A stretch of DNA of 64,000 nt from JAJFJD01 sp965228695 (GTDB taxonomy: Bacteria; Pseudomonadota; Alphaproteobacteria; UBA8366), in assembly GCA_965228695.1 (NCBI GenBank), contig CBDDIB010000002.1, forward strand, positions 1,984,001 to 2,048,000. The letters run 5' to 3'. How positions within the stretch are numbered: the first letter of the stretch is position 1; every line of letters starts with the position of its first letter. The position numbers were made by a program, and so were the translations under genes. The notes beneath the pieces are model-generated. The model saw only the letters and a list, made by a program, of their open reading frames with translations, did no database searches and was not told the origin of the DNA. Shown one piece after another: positions 17,327 through 25,603 of the stretch.

Positions 17327-18331
17327 TCAGCCGCGGAGTGTCTGAAGCTCTTTGAACAACTCCTGCGGCAGGTCGACGCCGTTCTTTTCGGCTTCGTCCC
17401 GAAGTTCGAAACGCCGGACGCCGGGAAGCCGAGTGCCCGGCTGGTCGAGGATCGCCCGCATAAGGTGTTCCATCCGCTGCGCGAAGGTCCGGCGTGACAG
17501 CGGACCCGGATCGATGGCGATGATCAGCTGGCCCACATTGGGCGCATCGCCGTCACCGGTGAAGAAGGAGCTCGCTTCGTACCCGAACTGCGATCCGGAA
17601 AGGGCGGCGGCGAGGATCTCAACCATGAGGACAAGTTGCGCACCCTTCGCGTCCCCCATGGGCAGCATGGTGCCGTCGAGTGCCGCTTGCGGATCGGTCG
17701 TGGGGTTGCCGTCCCTGTCGGCTGCCCAACCCTCCGGGATGGACTCGCCTTTTTGTGCCGCGACATTGACCTTGCCGCGCGCGACCTTGCTTAGGCTCAT
17801 GTCGACGACGAGCGGCTTGTTCTTGTTCCGCGGCGCGGCGAAGGCGATGGGATTTGTGCCGAACAGCCCTTTGTTCCCACCCCAGGGCGCTATGCCTTGC
17901 GGCCCGTTCGCGAAACTCAACCCGATCAGCCCTTTTTGCGCCAACGGTTCGACCTGATGCCCGGCGACACCGGAATGATGGGAATTGGAGATCGATACAG
18001 CCGCAATGCCGGTTTCGCTGACCAATTCGGAAACCGCTTCTATGGCTAGGTTGAGGGCGGGATAGGCGAAACCGCTACGGGCGTCCACCCGAAGGGCTGC
18101 TGCCGCCACCTTTGTCAGGTTCGGTGCGGCGTGGCCATTGACCTTGCCGCTTTTCGCCTGCGCCGCATAGGACGGTATGCGGGACGCGCCGTGTCCCTTT
18201 TGTCCATCGGCCTCCGCCGCGGCAAGGGCGTTCGCTACCTGTTCGGCGTTCACTTCGTTGGTGTTGTGCGTAATGAGTATTTCCTTCGCCAGGTCGTTAA
18301 GGGCCTGCAGCGATAGATTGACGGTGCTCAT
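17327..18331 (-). CDS. Malate/L-lactate dehydrogenase (Ldh2/ComC) family NAD(P)-dependent oxidoreductase
   Basis: This 334-residue protein shows the Ldh2 fold markers KGHGASRIPSY, VSISNSHHSGVAGHQVE (catalytic His region), LFGTNPIAFAAPR, and VVDMSLSKVARGKV. The family includes malate, ureidoglycolate, 2,3-diketogulonate and (R)-sulfolactate (ComC) dehydrogenases, so it reduces or oxidises a 2-hydroxy acid in the cytoplasm. It is the last gene of a minus-strand run (UxaA-like pair, TctC, tartrate-dehydratase-like). A 212-bp gap (18332-18543) separates it from the preceding gene, and that gap shows no recognisable feature. Substrate is inferred only from context. Confidence 0.88.
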   Translation of the reverse strand: MSTVNLSLQALNDLAKEILITHNTNEVNAEQVANALAAAEADGQKGHGASRIPSYAAQAKSGKVNGHAAPNLTKVAAAALRVDARSGFAYPALNLAIEAVSELVSETGIAAVSISNSHHSGVAGHQVEPLAQKGLIGLSFANGPQGIAPWGGNKGLFGTNPIAFAAPRNKNKPLVVDMSLSKVARGKVNVAAQKGESIPEGWAADRDGNPTTDPQAALDGTMLPMGDAKGAQLVLMVEILAAALSGSQFGYEASSFFTGDGDAPNVGQLIIAIDPGPLSRRTFAQRMEHLMRAILDQPGTRLPGVRRFELRDEAEKNGVDLPQELFKELQTLRG

Positions 18332-18543
18332 AATTTTTCATCCCAGACGTTGCGGACATTCGCAGCTCCGACACTGCTTGTCCGTTCGTTTACTTCTTCG
18401 ATTTTGCCGGCGTTGCTATTTTGGTGGGGGGCGTGCCGGCATATGCCGCCGTCCCAGTTGTTTCATTGGCTCCTGTTCGGCTTTGGCGCGATCGATGTTT
18501 CTGTGCCTCGCCGAGGCTGGATGTTTTCAGCAATGATCATTGG

Positions 18544-19713
18544 TTATGCTTCGCCCAGCGGTTTGAGGATGTCATATAAATCCGATTTTTGTTCGACCCC
18601 GAGTCCCGGAGCTTCGGGCGGCGTGGTCGCGCCGTCCTCGATGATCGCATCATCGGTGAACCCGCCGTAGGGCTGGAAGACCAGTGGGTAGGATTCCGTC
18701 CCGCCCAGTTCCAGACCGGCTGCCAGGTGGAGTCCGAGCAAATGGCCGCCGTGGGGGACATGCCGTTCCGGCGCCCAGCCGTGTGGCTTCAAAGCGCCGA
18801 CCGCCGTGATGAATTCCGTAGCGCCATAGGCCAGCGCCGGGTCCAATTGAATCCAATCGAGTTCCGGGCGCAGGCCGGCGTAGAGCGCGAGATTCTTGGC
18901 GTCCTGGATGGAAAACAGATTCTCGCCGGTTGCCACCGACTGTCCGTAGTGTTCGGTAAGCTGCGCGTTCAGCGCGAAATCAAGGGGATCGCCCGGCTCT
19001 TCGAACCAAGCCAGCCGATATGGCTCCATCGCTTCGCCGAATGTCAGGGCGGTCTCCAGATCGAACCGTCCATTCGCGTCCACTGCCAGATTATCGCCGG
19101 ACCCCACCACCTCGAGTGCGGCTTCGATGCGTCTGCGGTCGGTGTCGAGGTCGGCGCCGCCGATTTTCATTTTGCAGAGGCGGTAGCCCTGCGCCTGGTA
19201 GGACCGCATTTCGTCTTGCAGCTGTTCGATCTCGCGGCCGGGATAATAATATCCGCCGCCCGGATAGACGGGGATCGAGGTCAAATACCCGCCGTCGTTG
19301 AAGCGTTCGGAAAATACCCGCCACAACGGCTTGTCCTCGATCTTCGCGACGGCGTCCCAAATCGCCATATCGATACCGGCGGCGGCAACGGCACGATCAC
19401 CGTGCCCGCCCGGCTTTTCATTCTGCATCATGCAGGCCTGAACGCGGAAGGGATCGAAATTTTCGGGGTTCTCGTCGAGCAGATCGTCCGGTTCGGCTTC
19501 CAGCAGCCTCGGGATCAGGCGTTCCCGCAGGATCCCGCCCTGCGCATATCGCCCGTTCGAGCCGCAACCGTATCCGACGACGGGCTTACCATCGCGCATC
19601 ACATCGGTGACGACTGCGACGATGCCGACCGTCATGCGCGAGAAATCGATAACGGCGTTCCGCATATTCGATTGCAGCTTCGCCGTCGTCTCGCGGATGT
19701 CCAAAATTTTCAT
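18544..19713 (-). CDS. tarD: Enolase-superfamily dehydratase, D-tartrate dehydratase-like
   Basis: This 389-residue protein has the mandelate-racemase fold with catalytic Lys pair in CKMKIGG (Lys181, Lys183), metal ligands Asp212 (VDANGRF), Glu238 (WFEEPGDPLD) and Glu264 (TGEN), and His321 in VPHGGH. From memory, its length, the NEKPGGHGDRAVA block and the FQPYGGF end match the Bradyrhizobium D-tartrate dehydratase, which makes oxaloacetate from D-tartrate. No alignment was run. A GGAGCGCC ribosome-binding site precedes ATG 19713. It lies 33 bp after a TctC-type binding protein gene, which would supply a carboxylate substrate. Confidence 0.8.
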   Translation of the reverse strand: MKILDIRETTAKLQSNMRNAVIDFSRMTVGIVAVVTDVMRDGKPVVGYGCGSNGRYAQGGILRERLIPRLLEAEPDDLLDENPENFDPFRVQACMMQNEKPGGHGDRAVAAAGIDMAIWDAVAKIEDKPLWRVFSERFNDGGYLTSIPVYPGGGYYYPGREIEQLQDEMRSYQAQGYRLCKMKIGGADLDTDRRRIEAALEVVGSGDNLAVDANGRFDLETALTFGEAMEPYRLAWFEEPGDPLDFALNAQLTEHYGQSVATGENLFSIQDAKNLALYAGLRPELDWIQLDPALAYGATEFITAVGALKPHGWAPERHVPHGGHLLGLHLAAGLELGGTESYPLVFQPYGGFTDDAIIEDGATTPPEAPGLGVEQKSDLYDILKPLGEA

Positions 19714-19746
19714 GGCGCTCCTTCGTCTTTCTTATTCTTGCGGAGG

Positions 19747-20718
19747 CTACTTTTTCGTTCCGAATCCTACCTGTTTTGCATGGGTCAGATACTCAACCGT
19801 CCTTGCCTCGATGAATTCCGCTACTTTTGGATAGGGAATGTCAACCGGCGCGAATCCGCGATCTTCCATTTCCTGCCGCATTGCCGGGTCTTTATTGATC
19901 TGGCCGAACAGCTTTGACAACGCCAATCGCGTGTTCTTCGGCGTCGATTTCGGTACGGCGATGCCGCGATATGCGCCGTCGATGATCTCGAACCCTTTTT
20001 CCTTGAACGTCGGCACGTCCGGCAAGCGAGGATGCCGTTCCTTCGTCGCGACCGCTAAAATGCGCACGTCGTCGGGATAGGTCGTTCCGACCGTCGTGTA
20101 TCCCCAACTGGCGTTCACCTTGCCTTGCCCGAGGGCCGCGATGGACGCCGCGGTTCCTTTGTACGGACGGTATTCGGTTTGAATTCCCGCGAGTTTGTCG
20201 AACCGGATCTGCGCGAGATGGTTCGCCGATCCCCGGCCGGAACCGGAAAATACGATCTTTCCCGGGTTCTCACGGGCAAATGCGATCAAGTCCTCGAGCG
20301 TTTCAAAAGGGCTGTCTTCGTGCACCACGACGGCGTCCGGCGTGTAGTGAAAGATGAACACGCCGGTGATGTCGCGCGTCTTGTATTTTGCGCCGAGCAT
20401 CGGTTGCAGCACGATATGCGGCAGGTTGATGCCGACGATCGAATGCCCATCGCCGGGAAGATTGTTGATTTCATCCCACATGACGGCGCCGCCGCCGCCG
20501 GGCCGATAGGAGATGACGAGATCCTGCCCGGTAAGCGTCTTGAAGAACGATTGCTGTAGCCGGGCGGCAATTCCGGACTCGCCGCCGGCGCCGAACGGGA
20601 TAATGTAAGAGACAGGTTTTTTCGGGTAGCTCGGCTTTTTCTCTTCGGCCAGCAAGGCAGCCGGAAGGGCAAGCGCGCAGATCGCCAAGCCAACGAGAAT
20701 CCGGGTAATTCTCTTCAT
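19747..20718 (-). CDS. Tripartite tricarboxylate transporter (TTT) substrate-binding protein, TctC family
   Basis: This 323-residue protein has a signal peptide (MKRITRILVGLAICALALPA, cleaved near LLA) and the TctC/Bug fold: YIIPFGAGGESGIAARL, SYRPGGGGAVMWDEI, and VPTFKEKGFEIIDGAYRGIAVP. Such proteins bind carboxylates in the periplasm and feed a TctAB membrane permease. No tctA or tctB is in the window, so it is an orphan here and must use a permease elsewhere. It lies between the UxaA-like pair and the tartrate-dehydratase-like gene on the same strand. No clear ribosome-binding site is seen before ATG 20718. Confidence 0.9.
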   Translation of the reverse strand: MKRITRILVGLAICALALPAALLAEEKKPSYPKKPVSYIIPFGAGGESGIAARLQQSFFKTLTGQDLVISYRPGGGGAVMWDEINNLPGDGHSIVGINLPHIVLQPMLGAKYKTRDITGVFIFHYTPDAVVVHEDSPFETLEDLIAFARENPGKIVFSGSGRGSANHLAQIRFDKLAGIQTEYRPYKGTAASIAALGQGKVNASWGYTTVGTTYPDDVRILAVATKERHPRLPDVPTFKEKGFEIIDGAYRGIAVPKSTPKNTRLALSKLFGQINKDPAMRQEMEDRGFAPVDIPYPKVAEFIEARTVEYLTHAKQVGFGTKK

Positions 20719-20826
20719 CGTGCCAATGTCAGTACGCCGTGGTGAGCCGAGGCCGGCAACCGACCGAAATCGCGAAGCGTCGGGCGGGGCCTTTAGCGGT
20801 AGTATAGCATGCCCCGCCCGCTTGAC

Positions 20827-21999
20827 TCAGGCGCTTCGATACAATTTCGTCATGACGAATTCCTGGTGGCCAAGGGCCTCGGCGCAGGTCAACCGTCCGT
20901 TACAGGTTCGCATCATGATGTCGATCAGGGCGTCGCCGGCCTGATCGTAATTCATCTCGCGCCGCAGAATGCCGGACACGTCGAGATCGACATGTTCGCT
21001 CATTTCGCGGGCGGTCCGGGGATTGGCGGTCAGTTTGATCACCGGCTCGATCGGGTTACCGATTACGTTGCCCTGACCCGTCGGGAACAGGTGCACGGCA
21101 AAGCCGGCCGCGGCTTGCAGCGTCACGCATTCGGCCGCGGCGGACGACGTGTCCATGAAATAGAGGCCGGCGCCTTTCTCGGGTGCTTCGGCCGGGCCGA
21201 GCACGTCGATATAGGAGGTCTTCTTGCCGATCTTCTCGAGGTTGCCGAAGGCTTTTTCCTCGATCGTCGTCAATCCGCCTTCGATATTACCCTTGGTCGG
21301 CTGGCTTTCGGACAGGTCGTCGGTCTTAAACGGCTCGATGACCTCGTCCATATAAGCTTGCCAGGTGTCGTAGAATTTCTTCCCGACTTCCGGCGTCTTG
21401 CCACGCTCGCGGCAGACTTCTTCGGCGCCGGTGATTTCCGACGTTTCGCCGAAGCAACTCGTCACGCCGAGCGGGTCGAGCTTGTCGATGAGATTGCCGA
21501 CCGTCGGGTTCGAGCCGATGCCCGATGTCGTGTCGGACTCGCCGCACTTCACCGAGACCCAGAGGTCCGATACATCGCATTCCTCGCGATGGATTTCAGA
21601 GGCGTTCTGCACGAAATTTTGTGCTGCCCAGCTCGCGTTCATCACGGTCTTGTGCTCGCCGTTGCGCTCCAGCGCGAAACCTTCGACCGGCTTGCCGGTC
21701 TTGGCGATGCCGTCGACGACGCGCCCGGTCCAGCCCGGTTCGATACCGATCACCACCACGGCGGCGACATTCGGGTTGCATCCCGAGCCGATCAGCGTCC
21801 GGAAATGTAGTTCCAGATCTTCGCCGAATTGCAGACGGCCGTAGTGATGCGGAATCGCCAGCGTGCCTTTGACGTTGTTGGCGACCTTTTCGCAGGCCGC
21901 ATTCGACAGATCGTCCAGCGGCAGGATGATGACATGGTTGCGGATGCCGACGCGGCCGTTCTGGCGCCGGTAACCCATGAATTTCTTGGGAATAGCCAT
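20827..21999 (-). CDS. UxaA-family dehydratase/lyase large subunit (SuyB / altronate dehydratase C-terminal type)
   Basis: This 390-residue protein (start ATG 21999; a GTG at 22011 is possible) is the D-galactarate/altronate dehydratase C-terminal domain: FMGYRRQNGRVGIRNHVIIL, LIGSGCNPNVAAVVVIG, VKCGESDTTSGI and LFPTGQGNVIGNPIEPVIK. Conserved Cys and Gly-rich loops indicate an iron or Fe-S dependent enzyme. The size and the separate small SAF subunit just upstream match (2R)-sulfolactate sulfo-lyase SuyB, but split UxaA-type dehydratases for sugar acids share this layout. It would cleave or dehydrate a 2-hydroxy acid. The stop codon of the small subunit lies 5 bases before this start. Confidence 0.82.
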   Translation of the reverse strand: MAIPKKFMGYRRQNGRVGIRNHVIILPLDDLSNAACEKVANNVKGTLAIPHHYGRLQFGEDLELHFRTLIGSGCNPNVAAVVVIGIEPGWTGRVVDGIAKTGKPVEGFALERNGEHKTVMNASWAAQNFVQNASEIHREECDVSDLWVSVKCGESDTTSGIGSNPTVGNLIDKLDPLGVTSCFGETSEITGAEEVCRERGKTPEVGKKFYDTWQAYMDEVIEPFKTDDLSESQPTKGNIEGGLTTIEEKAFGNLEKIGKKTSYIDVLGPAEAPEKGAGLYFMDTSSAAAECVTLQAAAGFAVHLFPTGQGNVIGNPIEPVIKLTANPRTAREMSEHVDLDVSGILRREMNYDQAGDALIDIMMRTCNGRLTCAEALGHQEFVMTKLYRSA

Positions 22000-22004
22000 T
22001 GCTT

Positions 22005-22292
22005 CTACCACTTCGTCGTTTTGAGGTTATGGACGTGAACATGATGCCCGATGCCGATGTCTTCGACGGCTTTGCCGATCGAATGACCGTATTTCAGGAT
22101 CGTGTCGCCGTTGGCAATATCGCCGAGGGCGACCTTGTGGCCGATCGGAATGGCGTCCAATGCCGTGATGTGGATCGTCTCGTCGGTCTCCATGTTCCAT
22201 CCCGTCATCTCGGTCTGGGGTTCCACGGTCTCAACGACAACGACGCCGACGGAGTCGGAATTGTCGTGCACTACGAAATGGGGGGCGCTCAT
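22005..22292 (-). CDS. UxaA-family SAF-domain small subunit (SuyA-like)
   Basis: This 95-residue protein is a single SAF domain with the pattern DSVGVVVVETV, IPIGHKVALGDIANGDTILKYGHSIG and HVHVHNLKTTKW. SAF small subunits pair with the large UxaA/SuyB subunit encoded directly downstream. ATG 22292 has a near-perfect AGGAGGAG ribosome-binding site (22296-22303), so the upstream in-frame Met is rejected. It is the first gene of the minus-strand carboxylate cluster and its promoter region carries the 16-bp palindrome at 22383-22398. Confidence 0.85.
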   Translation of the reverse strand: MSAPHFVVHDNSDSVGVVVVETVEPQTEMTGWNMETDETIHITALDAIPIGHKVALGDIANGDTILKYGHSIGKAVEDIGIGHHVHVHNLKTTKW

Positions 22293-22382
22293 TGCTCCTC
22301 CTGGAATGTTTTGTCTTCGGGACCACCGGTCCGGCGCATGCCGTCCGCACTGCGGAACCGCCATACGCTTGGCCGAGTGTTA

Positions 22383-22398
22383 TGTCTTATATAAGACA
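22383..22398. promoter_or_regulatory. Perfect 16-bp palindrome, candidate GntR/UTRA operator
   Basis: TGTCTTATATAAGACA is exactly self-complementary. It lies between the minus-strand UxaA-like operon and the plus-strand GntR/UTRA gene, 43 bp before the regulator's ATG. HutC/UTRA-type GntR proteins bind GT...TATA...AC palindromes, so this is a strong candidate operator controlling both directions. It overlaps the likely -10 element of the minus-strand promoter. Confidence 0.65.
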
Positions 22399-22418
22399 CT
22401 TGACATTGTGATCGTCAA
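22389..22418 (-). promoter_or_regulatory. Candidate sigma-70 promoter for the UxaA/SuyAB-like operon
   Basis: Reading the minus strand, TTGACG (22418-22413) is followed after 18 bases by TTATAT (22394-22389). The -10 box lies inside the 16-bp palindrome, so a bound repressor would block it. On the plus strand TTGACA at 22400-22405 could be the -35 of the regulator gene, but its -10 is weak. Confidence 0.4.
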
Positions 22419-22440
22419 GCGGTGGATTCGGTCCATCGCC

Positions 22441-23181
22441 ATGAACCGTATCATATCGTCATCGGGTCTCGTCCCGGAAGCCAAACCTCTCTATGCCCAG
22501 GTCAAGGAGCTCATGCTCGGCCGGATGATCGAGGGAGTTTGGAAGCCGGGGGCGGTCTTGCCGAGCGAGTTTCAGTTGGCCGCCGAACTCGGCGTCAGCC
22601 AGGGAACCGTCCGCAAGGCGTTGGATGCGCTCGCCGCGGAAAACCTGGTCATCCGCCGGCAGGGGCGGGGCACCTTCGTCGCCGAGCATGACGAAGACCG
22701 GGCGTTGTTTCATTTTTTTCATCTTGTCGGACGTAACGGCGAACGGCGGCTTCCCGGCGGTACGGTGTTGAATTGCCGGGACGGCAAGGCAAATAAGGAA
22801 GAAGCGGCGCGGCTCGGTATCGACCGCGGTTCGGCGGTGACTCGCATTCGGCGTGTACGCGATCTCGATGGCGCGCCGGCGATTCTCGAGGACATATCTC
22901 TGCCCTGTGGTCTATTCCCCGGATTGTCCGGTGCAAGCGAACTGCCGAACACGCTTTACGAGCTATACGAACGCGACTTCGGCGTCACGATTTCGCGGGC
23001 GGAGGAACGCTTGGCCGCGATCGAGGCTGATCCCGACGTTGCCAAGATATTGGGACTCGAGGCGGGCCGGCCGATCCTGGAAATCGACCGGATTGCCTTC
23101 GCACTGGATGGGCGGGCCGTCGAATGGCGAGTCAGCCTCTGCGACACCCGCCATCACCGTTACCTCGCGGAACTCGTCTGA
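22441..23181 (+). CDS. GntR-family regulator, HutC/UTRA subfamily
   Basis: This 246-residue protein has an N-terminal winged helix (PLYAQVKELMLGRMIEGVWKP, residues about 17-37, quoted in part, then LAAELGVSQGTVRKALDALAAENLVIRRQGRGTFVAEH) and a UTRA ligand domain (about 95-240). ATG 22441 is preferred because the upstream frame reads through the divergent SAF gene and the palindrome. UTRA regulators sense small metabolites and usually repress neighbouring catabolic genes. It is divergent from the UxaA-like operon across the 16-bp palindrome and so is the natural candidate regulator of that cluster. Confidence 0.9.
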   Translation: MNRIISSSGLVPEAKPLYAQVKELMLGRMIEGVWKPGAVLPSEFQLAAELGVSQGTVRKALDALAAENLVIRRQGRGTFVAEHDEDRALFHFFHLVGRNGERRLPGGTVLNCRDGKANKEEAARLGIDRGSAVTRIRRVRDLDGAPAILEDISLPCGLFPGLSGASELPNTLYELYERDFGVTISRAEERLAAIEADPDVAKILGLEAGRPILEIDRIAFALDGRAVEWRVSLCDTRHHRYLAELV

Positions 23182-23199
23182 CTCCCGGTCCGGCCGTGA

Positions 23200-24654
23200 T
23201 CAGCCGGATTGCATGTCCTGCCGGCGAAGCGCTCTGCCGGGCCGATTACCGGTTGCTTCGCCATTCCGCATGACCGCCGTGCCGTTAACATAGACCGCGT
23301 CGATACCGGCCGCCGCCTGGGTCGGATTATCGAAATCCGCCCGGTCGATGACGGTATCCGGATCGAAAATCACGATGTCGGCATGGTTGCCTTCCTCCAG
23401 TGTTCCTCGGTCGGTCAGCCCGAATACGGCTGCCGGCCGGCCGGTCATTTTGTGCACGGCATCTTCGAGTGTGATGAGCCCGATATCCCGGCTATACCGG
23501 CCAAGGACCCGTGGGAAGGTGCCCCAGAGGCGCGGATGCGGATGGCCGTCATTGGGCAGGCCGTCAGACGCGATCATGCTGTGCGGGTATTCGATGACCC
23601 GGCGCACGTCCTCTTCGTCCATCGCGAAATAGATCGCGCCGCCGGGTTGCAGCCGATCGGCCGCTTCCTCCGGTGAGCACCCCATGTCGGCGGCAATCTC
23701 CGACAGCTCGCGCCCGGCGTGTTCTGGATGGGGGACCGACCATGTAATTAGCACCTTTCGGCAAAGCGCCACGCGTTCCGCCGTGATCACGGTCGATGAT
23801 GCATGATACGGATAGACGTCCAAATCGACTTTTTGCGTCTTTCGGATTTCCTCGATCATCGGCAGCGTCTTCTTGGTCCGGCCGAAATTTTCTTCTCCGG
23901 ATACTTTGTGATGCGACAGGACGACCGCGGCCTCGCTTTCCCGGCCGATCAGGAAGGCCTCCTCCATCGCGTCTTCGATCTCTTCCTCTTCGTTCCGGAG
24001 ATGCGTGGTGTAGATGCCGCCCGCCGGGCCGAGCAGTTCAGCCAGGGCGACGACTTCCGAGGTTGGGGCCGCCTGCGCTGGTTCGTAGGCGAGCCCGGTC
24101 GATAGCCCCACGACACCGGCGTCGAGCGCTTCTGCGAGACCGTCGCGCATCACGGCGATTTCGTCGTCGGTAGCCGGGCGGTCCACCCGGTCCATCGCGC
24201 CGAGCCGCAGCGTCGTATGCCCGCACAACATGGCGGCATTGGTTGCCGAGGGGGACGATGCGAGGCGATCGAAGAAATCACTCATCCGCGGATAGTCGAA
24301 GCGGGAGCCGAGCAGGTCCTGCGGCGGCCGTGCGCGATCGCCCGTCAATGTGTAGGGCGCAAGGCTGATGCCGCAGTTGCCGACCACGACCGACGTGACG
24401 CCCTGGCTCGTTTTGTAGAACATGTCGGGTTTGTCGATCAGCGAATTGTCGTCGTGGGTGTGCACGTCGATGAAGCCTGGGGCGACGATTCGGCCTGCCG
24501 CGTCGATCTCGGTCGCGGCACTCGCCTCCGACAAATCGCCAATGGCTGCGATCCGGTCCCCGCGCACCGCGACATCGGCGCGCGTTCGGGCCGCGCCGGT
24601 GCCGTCGATAACGGTGCCGTTGCGGATGATGAGGTCGTATCGGTCTGATTGCAT
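23200..24654 (-). CDS. N-acyl-D-amino-acid deacylase family amidohydrolase
   Basis: This 484-residue protein is a complete D-aminoacylase-type amidohydrolase. It has the HxH metal motif in FIDVHTHDDN (His65, His67), the bridging Cys94 in VGNCGISLAP, metal His residues in YTTHLRNEEE and VLSHHKVSG, and the catalytic Asp in MIASDGLPNDGHPHP. The family releases D-amino acids from N-acyl forms, or acts on related N-acyl or dihydropyrimidine-like substrates. There is no signal peptide, so it is cytoplasmic. It converges with the GntR/UTRA gene and is divergent from a creatininase-family gene across 125 bp. Confidence 0.9.
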   Translation of the reverse strand: MQSDRYDLIIRNGTVIDGTGAARTRADVAVRGDRIAAIGDLSEASAATEIDAAGRIVAPGFIDVHTHDDNSLIDKPDMFYKTSQGVTSVVVGNCGISLAPYTLTGDRARPPQDLLGSRFDYPRMSDFFDRLASSPSATNAAMLCGHTTLRLGAMDRVDRPATDDEIAVMRDGLAEALDAGVVGLSTGLAYEPAQAAPTSEVVALAELLGPAGGIYTTHLRNEEEEIEDAMEEAFLIGRESEAAVVLSHHKVSGEENFGRTKKTLPMIEEIRKTQKVDLDVYPYHASSTVITAERVALCRKVLITWSVPHPEHAGRELSEIAADMGCSPEEAADRLQPGGAIYFAMDEEDVRRVIEYPHSMIASDGLPNDGHPHPRLWGTFPRVLGRYSRDIGLITLEDAVHKMTGRPAAVFGLTDRGTLEEGNHADIVIFDPDTVIDRADFDNPTQAAAGIDAVYVNGTAVMRNGEATGNRPGRALRRQDMQSG

Positions 24655-24779
24655 GGTCGTCCGTGTCCGGTAAGCTTAGAGGATGGGACTGCGCGCCCTT
24701 TGACGGCCAGCGTCCAGACATCGTTATATATCCGGCGTGCAACCGCGTCAGTAACGAGACCGGAAACGGGGCGGAGAAA

Positions 24780-25589
24780 ATGACGACACGGCAACCGGGC
24801 TATTGGCGTGATCTGACGACCGAGGATGTGGCCGGCCTCGATCGCGAGGAGACGATCCTGATCCTGCCGGTGGCCGCGATGGAACAGCACGGCCCGCATT
24901 TGCCGCTCGGTGTCGACGCCGACATCAACGAAGGACTGATCGAGGCCACGCTTGCGGCATTGCCCGAGGGGCGGCCGGTCTTCGTTCTGCCGCAGCAGAC
25001 CGTTGGCTGGAGCGACGAGCATGGTGGATATTCCGGAACTTTGTCGATCGATCCGGAAGTTTTGGGCCGCGCATGGCGGGATATCGCGGAAAACGTGGCG
25101 GCGATGGGGTTTCGGAAGCTGGTGATCTTCAACAGTCATGGCGGACAAACCGAAATCGTCAAAATGACCGCCCGTAAGCTGCGGCTGTCGCATCGCATGC
25201 TCGCGGTCATGGTGAATTGGTTTACGTTGCCGGACGTGTCGGACCTATTCGATGTCGACGAACTCGCGCATGGTATTCATGCGGGTGCGGTCGAAACGTC
25301 GCTCATGCTGCAACTCCGGCCGGCGTTGGTGCGAACGGACAAGATCGGCCGCTTCGATTCCGTCGGGTTGGAGATGGCACGGGACTTCAAACGGCTGAAA
25401 CCGACCGGACCGGTTTCCTTCGGCTGGGAGACGCAGGATCTGAATTCGTCGGGCGCGGTCGGTAATGCTGCCGCGGCCACGGCGGATAAGGGGCGAATTG
25501 TCATCGAGAGGACCGTCGAGGCTTTTATCGATGTGCTCGACGATGTCGCCCAGTTCGATATGTCGAGATTGCGGGAGCGGCCAGACTAG
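24780..25589 (+). CDS. Creatininase family amidohydrolase
   Basis: This 269-residue protein has the creatininase metal ligands: Glu35 and His37 in AAMEQHGPHLPLGVDAD (also Asp46), His in VIFNSHGGQTEIVKM, and Glu in HAGAVETSLML. Family members open small cyclic amides (creatinine) or act in riboflavin/F420 and mycofactocin pathways. The exact substrate is unknown. The start has GGCGGAG upstream. It is divergent from the D-aminoacylase-family gene, hinting at shared amide or D-amino-acid salvage (inference), and convergent with apt. Confidence 0.88.
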   Translation: MTTRQPGYWRDLTTEDVAGLDREETILILPVAAMEQHGPHLPLGVDADINEGLIEATLAALPEGRPVFVLPQQTVGWSDEHGGYSGTLSIDPEVLGRAWRDIAENVAAMGFRKLVIFNSHGGQTEIVKMTARKLRLSHRMLAVMVNWFTLPDVSDLFDVDELAHGIHAGAVETSLMLQLRPALVRTDKIGRFDSVGLEMARDFKRLKPTGPVSFGWETQDLNSSGAVGNAAAATADKGRIVIERTVEAFIDVLDDVAQFDMSRLRERPD

Positions 25590-25603
25590 GCCGCCGATGT
25601 CCC

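Noticed and set aside
18589..19917. Plus-strand frame of 442 codons over the tartrate-dehydratase-like gene
   Set aside because: Antisense to a gene with a complete enolase-superfamily active site; it has no motif of its own.
20809..21810. Plus-strand frame of 333 codons over the UxaA-like large subunit
   Set aside because: Shadow frame with no motif; the minus-strand gene has conserved family blocks.
23189..23208. TCCGGC/GCCGGA hairpin between convergent gntR and D-aminoacylase genes
   Set aside because: Only a 6-bp stem, no T-tract, and it overlaps the stop codon region; too weak to call a terminator.
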